A stretch of 15,259 bases of DNA from JAVVHH01 sp050954595 (GTDB taxonomy: Bacteria > Pseudomonadota > Alphaproteobacteria > Acetobacterales > Acetobacteraceae). The notes below the pieces were generated by a model that saw nothing but the letters and a program-made list of their open reading frames with translations, had not been told where the DNA came from and searched no databases. Every line of letters starts with the position of its first letter. Positions within the stretch are counted from its first letter, which is position 1. The stretch lies in assembly GCA_050954595.1 (NCBI GenBank), contig JBPBQE010000010.1, positions 1-15,259 of the forward strand, read 5' to 3'. The translations under genes were made by a program, and so were the position numbers. Of the stretch, positions 7,093-14,338 are shown one piece after another.

Positions 7093-9783
7093 TCAGAAGG
7101 GGTTCAGTAGCCGATCGATGTAGTCGAGTTCCGGCTGCTTGCGGGTGCGATCGGCGCCGCGGCGGCGGAGTTCTTCCTGAATCTCGCGGGTGCGGGCCTG
7201 TTCCATCTCATCGGGGACGTGGACGTCGCCGGCTTCGGCGCTGCCGGATGTGCCCTGATGCAGCGGGCGGCCGAGCGGGTCGCGGTTGGCGGAGCGGCGT
7301 TGGCCGGAGCCGGGGTTCTCGCCCGGCTTGGGGCCGGCGGTGCGACCGTTGCCGTTCTCCGTGCCGTCTGTGCCCTGGCCGTCCTGCCCGTCCTCGCCTT
7401 CGCCCTCGCCGGGTTGCTGGCCGGCGCCGAATTGGCGGGCGACTTGTTGGCTCATCTGGCGGCCGCCTTTCTGCAAGGCTTCGATGGCGCGCTTGGTGGC
7501 GGCACCGGCGGCGGCGTCGCGGCCGTCGGCGAGGGCCTGGCCGGCGTCGCGCATGGCTTGGTCGGCCTCGCCGAGCGGGGCGGGGACGTCGCCGGTGAGG
7601 TCGCCGAATTGCTGCATGAGCTCGCCGAGGGCGCGGCGCATGGCGGTTTGGGATTTCTGGTCGCCGGCGCGTTGCTGGCCGGGCTGCGGCTGGGATTGGG
7701 ACTGGGACTGGGACTGCTGCTGGGATTGGAGCTGCGATTGGGCCTGGGAAGGGGCTTGGGGAGCAGGCTGACCGGCTCGAGGCTGGGGGTCGAACTGGCG
7801 CTGATCCAGGGTGCGGGGGTCGAAGAAGCGCGGGGCGGGCTGCTCGGCGGAGCGTTTCTCGCTGCGGTCGAGGATCTGGCCTTCGCGCTGGATCATGTCC
7901 TGGACGGCGTCGGTCTGGTCCTTGCCCTTTTGCCGCTTCTCGGCGCGCTGCTTGTCACGCTCTTCGCCGGTTTCAGGGCGGGCGTTCTTCAGGGCTTCGA
8001 GAAGTTTCTCGAGTTCGGCCATCTGCTGCTTGGCATCGTCGGTGCGGCCCTCCTTCAGCGATTGCTGAAGCTGCTGGGCCAGCTTGTCGAGGTCGCGGGC
8101 ATTCATCTGCGGCAGCTTGGGGTCGCTGGGCATGGGGGTGTCGTCGCGGCGGGCCTGTTCGGCGAGGGCGTCCATGTGTTTCTGGATGGCGTCGCGCAAT
8201 TCCTGCATGCGGTGGTCGATTTCGGCTTGTTCGGCAGTGGTGGGCTGCTCGGGCGGCGGCTTCTCGGCATCCACGGCGTCGCGCAGGGCTTCGCGGGCCT
8301 GTTCGAGGGCCTGGGCGGTGCGTTCGGTGGCACCTTCCTCGAGGGCTAGGGCAAGGGTCCACATGCGGGCCTGGGCTTCATCGACGGCGGGCTGGCCGCG
8401 ACCGCGGTTGAGCAGGGCAGACAGGGTGCGGAGGTTGAGAATGATGGCGGTCGAATTATCGACGGACGCCGGGTCGTCGGCGATGCCGTCGATGACGGCG
8501 CGGGCGGCGCGGCGCTCTTCCGGCATCAGGCTGAGTTGGCGGCGGATGGCGATGAGGGCCACGGCCACCGGATTGTGGAACTCGCGGGCGGGGAGGGTGA
8601 GGTCGGCGGCGTCGCTCTTGCCGAGTTGGTTGGCGGCGTCCTTGGCCGACAGGCGGGCGATGACGGGGAGGCCGGCCCAGGGATGGGCGGTGAGGTCGGG
8701 CGCGATGGCGCCGTGGGCGGATTTGGGGGCGCCGGACAGGGGGATAGGGACGACGAAGGCGGGGGCGTCGGGGCGGCCGACCAGGTGCATTTCGACTTGG
8801 AGCTGGGTGACGCCGTAATCGTCGGTGGCTTGCCAGGCGAAGCGGGTTTGCAGGGTGCGGGTGCCGCCTGCGGTGTTTTGGGCGGGCGGTTCGGTGAAGA
8901 GGGGGACCGGGGGAAGGTCGGGGATCAGGGTGACGGTCCAGGCGGCCAGGAGACCGTTGCGGCGGATCTCGATGTGTTCGCGGGAGTCGGGGGTGGTTGG
9001 AGTCAACTCGCGATCGGCTTGCCAGCTGGCGGGGTCGAGGGAGCGGAACGGTTCGGTGACGCCGCCGACGGAGAGGCTGGGTTCGGCAGTGTTGCCGGTG
9101 ACGCTGGCGGTAAGGCGGGAGCCGGTGGGCACCCGGACGTCGAGCGTGTCGGAGCGGAGCAGGATGGGCGGGAGGCCGGTATAGGCGGGCGGGGTGATCC
9201 AGGCTTGGATCTCCGTGCCGGGGCCGGCAGGGATCGGCGGGAAAGTGGGGGTGACGGCGCGGAGCAGGCGGGCACCGGAATCGGGGCCGGCAATGGCGAG
9301 GGCGGCGACGAGGAAGACCACGAGAGCGCCACGGAGTGCCCAGGTGTCGCGGGCGGCGAGGCCCGGGCGGGGGCGGCGGACGATCAGGCGGGGAATGGTG
9401 GCGGCGAGGCGGGCGAGATGGACGCGCCAGAGGGCTTCCTGCTCGGGAGTGGGGGCGGCGGGGCGGTCGGCCAGGGTGGCGAGCGGGCGATGAGGCAGGC
9501 CGCTGTCGCGTTCGAGGCGGCGGTCGGCCAGGGCCGGGCTGGGGCGGGCGATACGGCGGAGGCCGCGCCAGAGCAGGAAGGCGGCCAGCGCCAGGACCGC
9601 GGCGAAGAGAAGAAGGCGGGGCCAGGACGGAAGGAATGCTGGCAGGTCCAGGAGGGCGATGCCGGCGTAGAAGCCGAGCACGCCAAGGGCGGGCCAGACC
9701 GCGGGCCAGAGTTGTTCGACCCAGAGCGCCGCCGCGGCGAGGCGGCGCTTGCGGGCGAGGAGAGGCGGTGGGGTCAGATCCAA
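7093..9783 (-). CDS. TIGR02302 (DUF4175) family large envelope protein
   Basis: This is an alphaproteobacterial protein of unknown function, about 896 residues long. The N-terminus (PPPLLARKRRLAAAALWVEQ) and two adjacent membrane segments (about 27-46 and 54-72) with a third near 149-166 are the family's hallmark. A long, probably periplasmic region with beta-rich parts follows (AYTGLPPILLRSDTLDVRVP; AWQATDDYGVTQLQVEM), then helical, coiled-coil-prone Gln/Glu/Arg-rich sequence. A Ser-Gln low-complexity run and a Gly/Glu/Asp/Asn-rich stretch precede the conserved end ELDYIDRLLNPF. No ATG exists at the expected place; I use a TTG at 9783, with a GTG at 9807 as the alternative, and neither has a clear ribosome site. 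Both overlap the lysA end, so coupled translation is likely. Its steady partnership with argH and lysA has no obvious functional reason. Confidence 0.87.
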   Translation of the reverse strand: MDLTPPPLLARKRRLAAAALWVEQLWPAVWPALGVLGFYAGIALLDLPAFLPSWPRLLLFAAVLALAAFLLWRGLRRIARPSPALADRRLERDSGLPHRPLATLADRPAAPTPEQEALWRVHLARLAATIPRLIVRRPRPGLAARDTWALRGALVVFLVAALAIAGPDSGARLLRAVTPTFPPIPAGPGTEIQAWITPPAYTGLPPILLRSDTLDVRVPTGSRLTASVTGNTAEPSLSVGGVTEPFRSLDPASWQADRELTPTTPDSREHIEIRRNGLLAAWTVTLIPDLPPVPLFTEPPAQNTAGGTRTLQTRFAWQATDDYGVTQLQVEMHLVGRPDAPAFVVPIPLSGAPKSAHGAIAPDLTAHPWAGLPVIARLSAKDAANQLGKSDAADLTLPAREFHNPVAVALIAIRRQLSLMPEERRAARAVIDGIADDPASVDNSTAIILNLRTLSALLNRGRGQPAVDEAQARMWTLALALEEGATERTAQALEQAREALRDAVDAEKPPPEQPTTAEQAEIDHRMQELRDAIQKHMDALAEQARRDDTPMPSDPKLPQMNARDLDKLAQQLQQSLKEGRTDDAKQQMAELEKLLEALKNARPETGEERDKQRAEKRQKGKDQTDAVQDMIQREGQILDRSEKRSAEQPAPRFFDPRTLDQRQFDPQPRAGQPAPQAPSQAQSQLQSQQQSQSQSQSQPQPGQQRAGDQKSQTAMRRALGELMQQFGDLTGDVPAPLGEADQAMRDAGQALADGRDAAAGAATKRAIEALQKGGRQMSQQVARQFGAGQQPGEGEGEDGQDGQGTDGTENGNGRTAGPKPGENPGSGQRRSANRDPLGRPLHQGTSGSAEAGDVHVPDEMEQARTREIQEELRRRGADRTRKQPELDYIDRLLNPF
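7683..7748 (-). repeat. Gln-Ser low-complexity tract within the TIGR02302 gene
   Basis: On the plus strand this is a run of near-repeats of TGGGAC/TGGGAT and GCTGC. On the coding strand it gives alternating Ser-Gln, read as SQLQSQQQSQSQSQSQPQP. Such tracts change length easily by slippage, so it is a likely site of length variation between strains. It would act as a flexible linker between the helical region and the C-terminal conserved part. Confidence 0.75.
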
Positions 9784-11096
9784 GCGGGGACCGTTTCGTC
9801 GGCCCACATGGCGTCGCGCGATTGGCGGGCGCGGATGGTGGTCCAGCGGTTGCCGTCGACTAGGACCTGCGCGGCCAGCGGCCGGGCGTTGTAGGTCGAG
9901 CTCATCACCGAACCATACGCACCGGCGTCGAGGATCGCTACTTTTGCGTGCGGTGCGAGGGGTGGCAACGCGCGTGCTTTCGCGAACGTGTCCCCGGTTT
10001 CGCAGACGGGGCCGACGATGTCGCAGGGGGTGGCGGGGGCGACCAGGTCGGTGGCGCCTACGGGGACGATGCCGTGCCATGAGTCGTACATGGCGGGGCG
10101 GAGCAGGTCGTTCATGGCGGCGTCGAGGACGACGAAGCGGCGCTCGCCAGTGGTTTTTGCCAGGATGACACTCGCGAGCAGCAGGCCGGGGGGGCCGGCG
10201 AGCCAGCGGCCGGGCTCGATGGCCAGGCGGACGTCCAGCCCGGCAAAGGCCTGGCGGATGGTGGCGGCGAAGGCTTCCGGGGAGGGGGCGGGCTCGTCGC
10301 GATAGCCGATGCCGAGGCCGCCGCCGCAATCCACGATGCGGACGGATTGGCCGGCGGCGCGGAGGGTGCGGACGAGGTCGGCGGCGCGGCGGTAGGCAGC
10401 GTGGTACGGCGTCATGGAGAGGATCTGGCTGCCGATGTGCAGCGCGATGCCGGCCGGGTCGATGCCGGGGAGGCCGGCGGCGTGTGCGTAGAGGGCGGGG
10501 GTGTCGTCGTAGCTGATGCCGAATTTGTTGTCGGCGCGGCCGGTGGTGATTTTGGCGTGGGTGCCGGCGTCGACGTCGGGGTTGATGCGCAGGGCGACGG
10601 TGGCGGTCTTGCCCATGGTTTCGGCGATCGCGGAGAGCATGGCGAGTTCTTCGGCGCTCTCGACGTTGATCTGGCCGATGCCGCGCTCGAGGGCGAGGCG
10701 GAGTTCCCAATCCTGCTTGCCGACGCCGGAGAAGACGATGTGGGCCGGGTCGAGGCCGGCGTGAAGCGCGCGCTGGAGTTCGCCGCCGCTGACGACGTCG
10801 GCGCCGGCGCCGCCCTGGGACATCAGGCGGAGGATCGCGAGGTGGTCGTTGGCCTTGACGGCGTAGTGGACGCGGATGGGGAGGTCGGCGAGCGCGCTGT
10901 GGAGGCGGGCAAGGCGGGAGCGGAGGGCGCCGGCGGAGATGACCCAGGTGGGGGTGCCGACGGCTTCGGCGATGGCGAGCAGGGGGACGCCTTCGACCAG
11001 GAGGCCGTCCATCGGGTGAGTCGAGAGATGCGGCCGCGCGGCGATGAGGTCGGCGGCGGTAGGGTCATCGGATTCGGGCAAGAGGGCGGCGCTCAT
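9774..11096 (-). CDS. lysA: Diaminopimelate decarboxylase LysA
   Basis: This PLP enzyme removes CO2 from meso-diaminopimelate to give L-lysine, the last step of lysine synthesis in the cytoplasm. The 440-residue protein has the fold-III barrel with PLP lysine K81 in HYAVKAN, HIGSQ with H220, the phosphate-binding GGGLGIGY (about 258-265), the EPGRW motif near 294-298, C365 in CETGD, which belongs to the partner active site in the dimer, and AGAYGSVMSSTYN near the end. The first 28 residues before HPMDGLLVEGVPL are variable, as in the family. The ATG at 11096 overlaps the small upstream lipoprotein gene as ATGA and has no good ribosome site, so it is probably translated by coupling. It ends inside the start region of the TIGR02302 gene. 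Confidence 0.96.
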   Translation of the reverse strand: MSAALLPESDDPTAADLIAARPHLSTHPMDGLLVEGVPLLAIAEAVGTPTWVISAGALRSRLARLHSALADLPIRVHYAVKANDHLAILRLMSQGGAGADVVSGGELQRALHAGLDPAHIVFSGVGKQDWELRLALERGIGQINVESAEELAMLSAIAETMGKTATVALRINPDVDAGTHAKITTGRADNKFGISYDDTPALYAHAAGLPGIDPAGIALHIGSQILSMTPYHAAYRRAADLVRTLRAAGQSVRIVDCGGGLGIGYRDEPAPSPEAFAATIRQAFAGLDVRLAIEPGRWLAGPPGLLLASVILAKTTGERRFVVLDAAMNDLLRPAMYDSWHGIVPVGATDLVAPATPCDIVGPVCETGDTFAKARALPPLAPHAKVAILDAGAYGSVMSSTYNARPLAAQVLVDGNRWTTIRARQSRDAMWADETVPAWI

Positions 11097-11215
11097 CGGG
11101 AGGGATACTGCTTGGGGAAGACGATCTCGTTGCTCGGGCCCGGCGGCACGGGGGAGCCCTTCTTGCCGCAGGCGGCGAGGGCGATGAGGGCGACGAGGAA
11201 CAGGGCGGGCTTCAT
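11093..11215 (-). CDS. lptM: Small LptM-like lipoprotein (40 residues)
   Basis: This tiny gene lies between argH and lysA. It encodes a lipoprotein signal peptide (MKPALFLVALIALAAC) with lipobox LAAC, so Cys16 would be lipidated, leaving a mature peptide of only 25 residues that begins CGKKGSPVPPGPSN. The CGxKGP-like start is the hallmark of the YifL/LptM family; E. coli LptM helps disulfide maturation of the LPS translocon LptD. That role here is inferred from family membership alone. Evidence that it is real: a GGAGG ribosome site at 11227-11223 seven bases before the ATG, ATGA overlaps at both ends (with the argH stop and the lysA start), and the same placement next to lysA or dapF in other proteobacteria. 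It is shorter than the E. coli protein. It is easily missed by length cut-offs. Confidence 0.85.
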   Translation of the reverse strand: MKPALFLVALIALAACGKKGSPVPPGPSNEIVFPKQYPSR

Positions 11216-12630
11216 GCCAGCGCCTCCGTCCAGCGCCGGGCTTGGGCGGCGACGTTGGCCGGGGCAGTGCCGCCGAAGCTGGTGCGGCTGGCGATAGAGG
11301 CGTCAACGGTCAGGTAGTTGAACAGGTCGGCGGTGATGGCGGGTTCTTCCCCCTGCATCTCGGCCAAGGTGAGGCCGGCGAGGTCGGTGCCCTTGGCTTC
11401 GGCAGCGGCAACGAGGCGGCCGGTGACGTGGTGGGCGGTGCGGAAGGGGAGCTTCAGGACGCGGACGAGCCAGTCTGCCAGGTCGGTGGCGGTGGCGAAG
11501 CCGGAGCCGGCCATTTCGCGCATGCGGGGCAGGTTGGGCTGGAGGTCGCGCACCATGCCGCCGATGGCGGCGAGCGAAAGGGAGAGGGCGGCGGCGGCGT
11601 CGAATACCGGCTCCTTATCTTCCTGGGTGTCCTTGGCGTAGGCCAAGGGCAGGCCCTTCATGACGGTGAGCAGGGCGACCAGGGCGCCGGTGACGCGGCC
11701 GGTCTTGGCGCGGGCGAGTTCGGCGGCGTCCGGGTTGCGCTTCTGCGGCATGATCGAGCTGCCGGTGGTGAAGGCGTCGGACAGGCGGATGAAGCCGTAG
11801 GGGGCGCTGCACCAGATGACGATCTCCTCGGCCAGGCGGGAGAGGTGCATGGCACAGATCGCGGCGGCGGATAGGAAGTCGAGCGCGAAGTCGCGGTCGC
11901 TGACGGCGTCGAGCGAGTTGGCGGTGGGGCGGTCGAAGCCGAGGGTCTTTGCCGTCATTTCGCGGTCGATCGGGAAGGAGGTTCCGGCGAGGGCGGCGGA
12001 GCCGAGCGGGCATTCGTTCATGCGGGCGCGGGCGTCGCGTAGGCGGGAACGGTCGCGGGCCAGCATCTCGACATAGGCCAGCATGTGATGGCCGAAGGTG
12101 ACGGGCTGGGCGGTCTGCAGGTGGGTGAAGCCCGGCATCGGGTCGGCGGCGAACTCGGTAGCGCGGGTGGCCAGGGCCTGCATCACGTCCTTCACCTGGC
12201 CGTCGAGGCCGTCGATGGCGTCGCGGACCCAGAGGCGGAAATCGGTGGCAACCTGATCGTTGCGGCTGCGCCCGGTGTGCAGGCGCTTGCCGGCCTCGCC
12301 GATGCGCTCGGTGAGGCGGGCCTCGATATTCATGTGGATGTCTTCGAGGTCTTCGACGAAGGGGAAACGGCCGGCGTCGATCTCGGCGGCGATGCCCTCG
12401 AGGCCGGTGCGGATGGCCTCGGCGTCGGCATGTTCGATGACGCCGACATGGGCGAGCATCGCGGCATGAGCGCGGCTGCCGGCGATGTCTTGGCGCCATA
12501 GCTTGCGATCGAAGCCGATCGAGGCATTTATGTCTTGCATGATGACCGAGGGACCGCTGGCGAAGCGGCTGCCCCATTGGGCATTGGCATCTAGATTGGA
12601 TTGATCGTTCGTGCCGAGGGACAAGCCCAT
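11212..12630 (-). CDS. argH: Argininosuccinate lyase ArgH
   Basis: ArgH splits argininosuccinate into arginine and fumarate, the last step of arginine synthesis; it is a cytoplasmic homotetramer. The 472-residue protein shows the N-terminal WGSRF (19-23), HTGRSRNDQ (118-126), H170 in GFTHLQTAQP, and the superfamily signature GSSIMPQKRNPD (290-301) with the catalytic Ser. The N-terminal WGxRF means the start must lie upstream of residue 19, excluding the Met at 31. I keep the ATG at 12630; a TTG two codons in (12624) is better spaced from AAAGGG and cannot be ruled out. The ATG shares two bases with the divergent tlpA start, so its promoter must lie inside tlpA. It heads the argH-lptM-lysA-TIGR02302 operon. 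A weak -10-like TATAGA lies about 15 bases upstream. Confidence 0.96.
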   Translation of the reverse strand: MGLSLGTNDQSNLDANAQWGSRFASGPSVIMQDINASIGFDRKLWRQDIAGSRAHAAMLAHVGVIEHADAEAIRTGLEGIAAEIDAGRFPFVEDLEDIHMNIEARLTERIGEAGKRLHTGRSRNDQVATDFRLWVRDAIDGLDGQVKDVMQALATRATEFAADPMPGFTHLQTAQPVTFGHHMLAYVEMLARDRSRLRDARARMNECPLGSAALAGTSFPIDREMTAKTLGFDRPTANSLDAVSDRDFALDFLSAAAICAMHLSRLAEEIVIWCSAPYGFIRLSDAFTTGSSIMPQKRNPDAAELARAKTGRVTGALVALLTVMKGLPLAYAKDTQEDKEPVFDAAAALSLSLAAIGGMVRDLQPNLPRMREMAGSGFATATDLADWLVRVLKLPFRTAHHVTGRLVAAAEAKGTDLAGLTLAEMQGEEPAITADLFNYLTVDASIASRTSFGGTAPANVAAQARRWTEALA

Positions 12631-13186
12631 GACCCTTTCTACTGTCTATACGGGGCGCCGGGTCCTGCTCGCGGCGATGGGGGCGACTCTACCGGCGGTG
12701 CTGGTGCCGCGCAAATTATGGGCGGCGCCGAAAGCCGCCGTGGATCAGCTGCCGAGCACGTCGGAGCCGGTGCCGGAGTTCCAGTTCACCACCGCCGAAG
12801 GTGAGGTGAAGACGCTGAAGGACTATGCCGGCAAGGGCGTGGTGCTGAATTTCTGGGCGACGTGGTGCATTCCGTGCGTGGCGGAGATGCCGGCGCTGGC
12901 CAAGCTCGCCACGCTGACCGACCCGGCGAAGATCGCGATCCTGCCGCTGTCGTCGGACCGGGCCGGGGCGGCGGCGGTGCGGAAGTTCTACGAGGAGAAG
13001 GGGATCGCCGGGCTGCCGATCCTGCTGGACCCGAAGGGGGATGCAGCGCGGGCGTTCGGGTCACGAGGGATCCCGACGACGGTGCTGATCGACGCGCGCG
13101 GCCGCGAGCGGGCGCGGCTCGAGGGCGGCGCGGACTGGGCCGACCCGGCGGCTGTTGCAGCCGTGAAGGAATTATCGAACGGGTAG
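12629..13186 (+). CDS. tlpA: TlpA-like thiol-disulfide oxidoreductase
   Basis: This is a 185-residue thioredoxin-fold protein probably working outside the inner membrane. The N-terminus has twin arginines and a hydrophobic run (TGRRVLLAAMGATLPAVLV) with possible cleavage after WAA near residue 33, so Tat export is possible. The redox motif is C80-I-P-C83 inside NFWATWCIPC, and the cis-proline is P149 in GIPTTVLID. Known alphaproteobacterial TlpA proteins keep periplasmic thiols reduced for copper-centre assembly of cytochrome oxidase; the same role here is inference. In the families I know, TlpA is a membrane anchor protein, and this N-terminus could also be an uncleaved anchor. A GAGGGA ribosome site seven bases upstream supports the ATG at 12629, which overlaps the argH start codon on the other strand. 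Its promoter must therefore lie within argH. Confidence 0.9.
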   Translation: MTLSTVYTGRRVLLAAMGATLPAVLVPRKLWAAPKAAVDQLPSTSEPVPEFQFTTAEGEVKTLKDYAGKGVVLNFWATWCIPCVAEMPALAKLATLTDPAKIAILPLSSDRAGAAAVRKFYEEKGIAGLPILLDPKGDAARAFGSRGIPTTVLIDARGRERARLEGGADWADPAAVAAVKELSNG

Positions 13187-13249
13187 GCCGGGGCGCTTGT
13201 GGTGGGGGCTTGGCGCTCCGACATAGCGCTGCGTTCGAGGGGTCCCGCC

Positions 13250-13624
13250 ATGGTGAGCACCACATTCAATCATGCTGCCAAATTCGCCGCCAGCGCGGAG
13301 CGGTTGGCCAAGTTCCGCAAATATGCCTGGTTGCTGGACGGGCAGTTCGGCATTCCGGGGACGCGGTTCCGCTTCGGGTTGAACAGCATCATCGGGCTGG
13401 CGCCGGTTGCCGGCGACGTCGCCATGGGGCTGATCTCACTGTACCTGGTGTGGGAAGCGCGACAGATGGGTGCGCCGACTGGGCTGCAGGCGCGGATGCT
13501 GAGCAACGTGGCGATCGAGGTCGTGGGCGGGTCGGTGCCGATCCTGGGTGACCTGTTCGACATGGCGTTCAAGGCCAACCTGCGGAACCTGGCGTTGCTC
13601 GAAGAGTGGATGAAGCACGCCTAA
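13250..13624 (+). CDS. DUF4112 domain membrane protein
   Basis: This is a small protein of unknown function, 124 residues. It matches DUF4112 by the conserved LLDGQFGIPGTRFRFGLNSI (28-47) and by two similar hydrophobic hairpin-like stretches, each centred on a Pro-x-x-Gly-Asp: PVAGD (52-56) and PILGD (97-101). The two hydrophobic parts, about 45-68 and 86-106, would lie in or on the membrane. A GAGGGG ribosome site precedes the ATG at 13250; an in-frame extension back to 13199 has no family support. It starts 63 bases after tlpA on the same strand, so it may share that transcript. Nothing in the neighbours defines its job. Confidence 0.88.
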   Translation: MVSTTFNHAAKFAASAERLAKFRKYAWLLDGQFGIPGTRFRFGLNSIIGLAPVAGDVAMGLISLYLVWEARQMGAPTGLQARMLSNVAIEVVGGSVPILGDLFDMAFKANLRNLALLEEWMKHA

Positions 13625-13637
13625 GTTTCGCGTATGA

Positions 13638-13666
13638 CTCGACCCCGCAGTTGAGCGGGGTTCGAG
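13638..13666 (+). terminator. Hairpin abutting the DUF4337 start codon
   Basis: CTCGACCCCGC (13638-13648) pairs with GCGGGGTTCGAG (13655-13666) around a 6-base loop, with one bulged T. The stem ends one base before the ATG at 13668 and takes in the only G-rich ribosome-site candidate. It could end transcription from the upstream gene, or fold over the ribosome site and lower translation of the downstream one. No T-run follows, which makes the second reading equally likely. Confidence 0.45.
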
Positions 13667-13667
13667 A

Positions 13668-14264
13668 ATGACTGACATCGTCGAGAGTTTGGAGCGTCAC
13701 GAGCATGCCACCCATGGGGCTGGGCATGAGATGAGCCGCTCGACCCAGTGGACGGCGTTGCTGGTGGCGACGCTGGCCGCCGGGTTGGCGATCGCCGAGC
13801 AGGGTGCGCGGCATGCGGAGATCCGCGTGCAACAGCGGGCGATCGATACCACGGATGCGTGGGCGCAATTCCAGGCAAAATCGACGCGTGGCACGGTGGC
13901 GCGAGACGTGGCGGCGTTGGCGAGCGTGCTGGATTTCGGCACCGACCCGGTGGCAATCGCCCGGCGGGACGCGTTGGTGGCCAAGCTGCGCGGGGATGCC
14001 GAGGGCTACGATCACGATCCGACGGACGGGCGCGACGCGATCGCCAACCGGGCGCACGCATTCGAGCACCTGCGCGATCATGCGACGGAGCAGACGCACG
14101 CGTACCATAACGGGTCCGCGTCGTATCAGTTGGGGATCGTGCTGGCGACGGCGTCGGCCATCATGCGGTCGCGGGCGCTGCTGTTGTTGGCGGCGGCGCT
14201 GGGCGTGGCCGGGATCGTGTTCTCGGTGCTGGGGTATGTGGCGCCGGAGCTTGGCGCTTTCTGA
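13668..14264 (+). CDS. DUF4337 domain membrane protein
   Basis: The protein has 198 residues and is of unknown function. DUF4337 features: a His/Glu-rich start (ERHEHATHGAGHEM), a first membrane segment at about 28-44, then the conserved soluble part AEQGARHAEIRVQQRAIDTTDAWAQFQAKS split over 43-72, a charged helical middle, and membrane segments near 152-167 and 169-190 close to the C-terminus. The loop between the first and second segments is about 105 residues. The His-rich tail could bind metal, but that is a guess. The start is the ATG at 13668 directly after a hairpin; the ribosome site is inside the stem. It follows the DUF4112 gene by 43 bases and is convergent with the surface-protein gene to the right. 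Confidence 0.85.
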   Translation: MTDIVESLERHEHATHGAGHEMSRSTQWTALLVATLAAGLAIAEQGARHAEIRVQQRAIDTTDAWAQFQAKSTRGTVARDVAALASVLDFGTDPVAIARRDALVAKLRGDAEGYDHDPTDGRDAIANRAHAFEHLRDHATEQTHAYHNGSASYQLGIVLATASAIMRSRALLLLAAALGVAGIVFSVLGYVAPELGAF

Positions 14265-14269
14265 CGGGT

Positions 14270-14297
14270 AGGGCGGCAAGATTGCTCTTGCCGCCCT
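14270..14297. terminator. Perfect 12-bp hairpin after the DUF4337 gene
   Basis: AGGGCGGCAAGA (14270-14281) and TCTTGCCGCCCT (14286-14297) are exact reverse complements around TTGC. It begins 6 bases past the DUF4337 stop and lies between convergent genes, so it can act on both strands. No T-run follows, as with the other hairpins in this window; this may be the local style of terminator. Confidence 0.65.
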
Positions 14298-14332
14298 GGA
14301 TTGCCGGGTCGCTGCGCTTCTTGCAGTGACGC
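14298..14332. repeat. Palindromic intergenic repeat-like sequence
   Basis: GTCGCTGC (14308-14315) pairs with GCAGTGAC (14323-14330) with one G-U pair. The surrounding sequence, from GGATTGC to CAGTGACG, resembles the short palindromic repeats (GGATTGC...CGCAATGACG type) scattered between genes in many proteobacteria. Only one copy is present here, so its repeat nature is judged from memory of such elements, not shown. It could also be the terminator of the minus-strand gene ending at 14339. Confidence 0.4.
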
Positions 14333-14338
14333 AGGAGT

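Noticed and set aside
7683..7748. Tandem repeats as a CRISPR or mobile-element end
   Set aside because: The repeat unit is about six bases, lies in frame inside a coding region and encodes a Ser-Gln linker; there are no spacers or insertion-sequence features.
12538..12540. Internal ATG as the argH start
   Set aside because: It would remove the conserved N-terminal WGSRF motif of argininosuccinate lyase.
13641..13670. tRNA T-arm-like GGGGTTCGAG
   Set aside because: No acceptor, anticodon or D-arm can be drawn around it; the bases are explained by the local hairpin.
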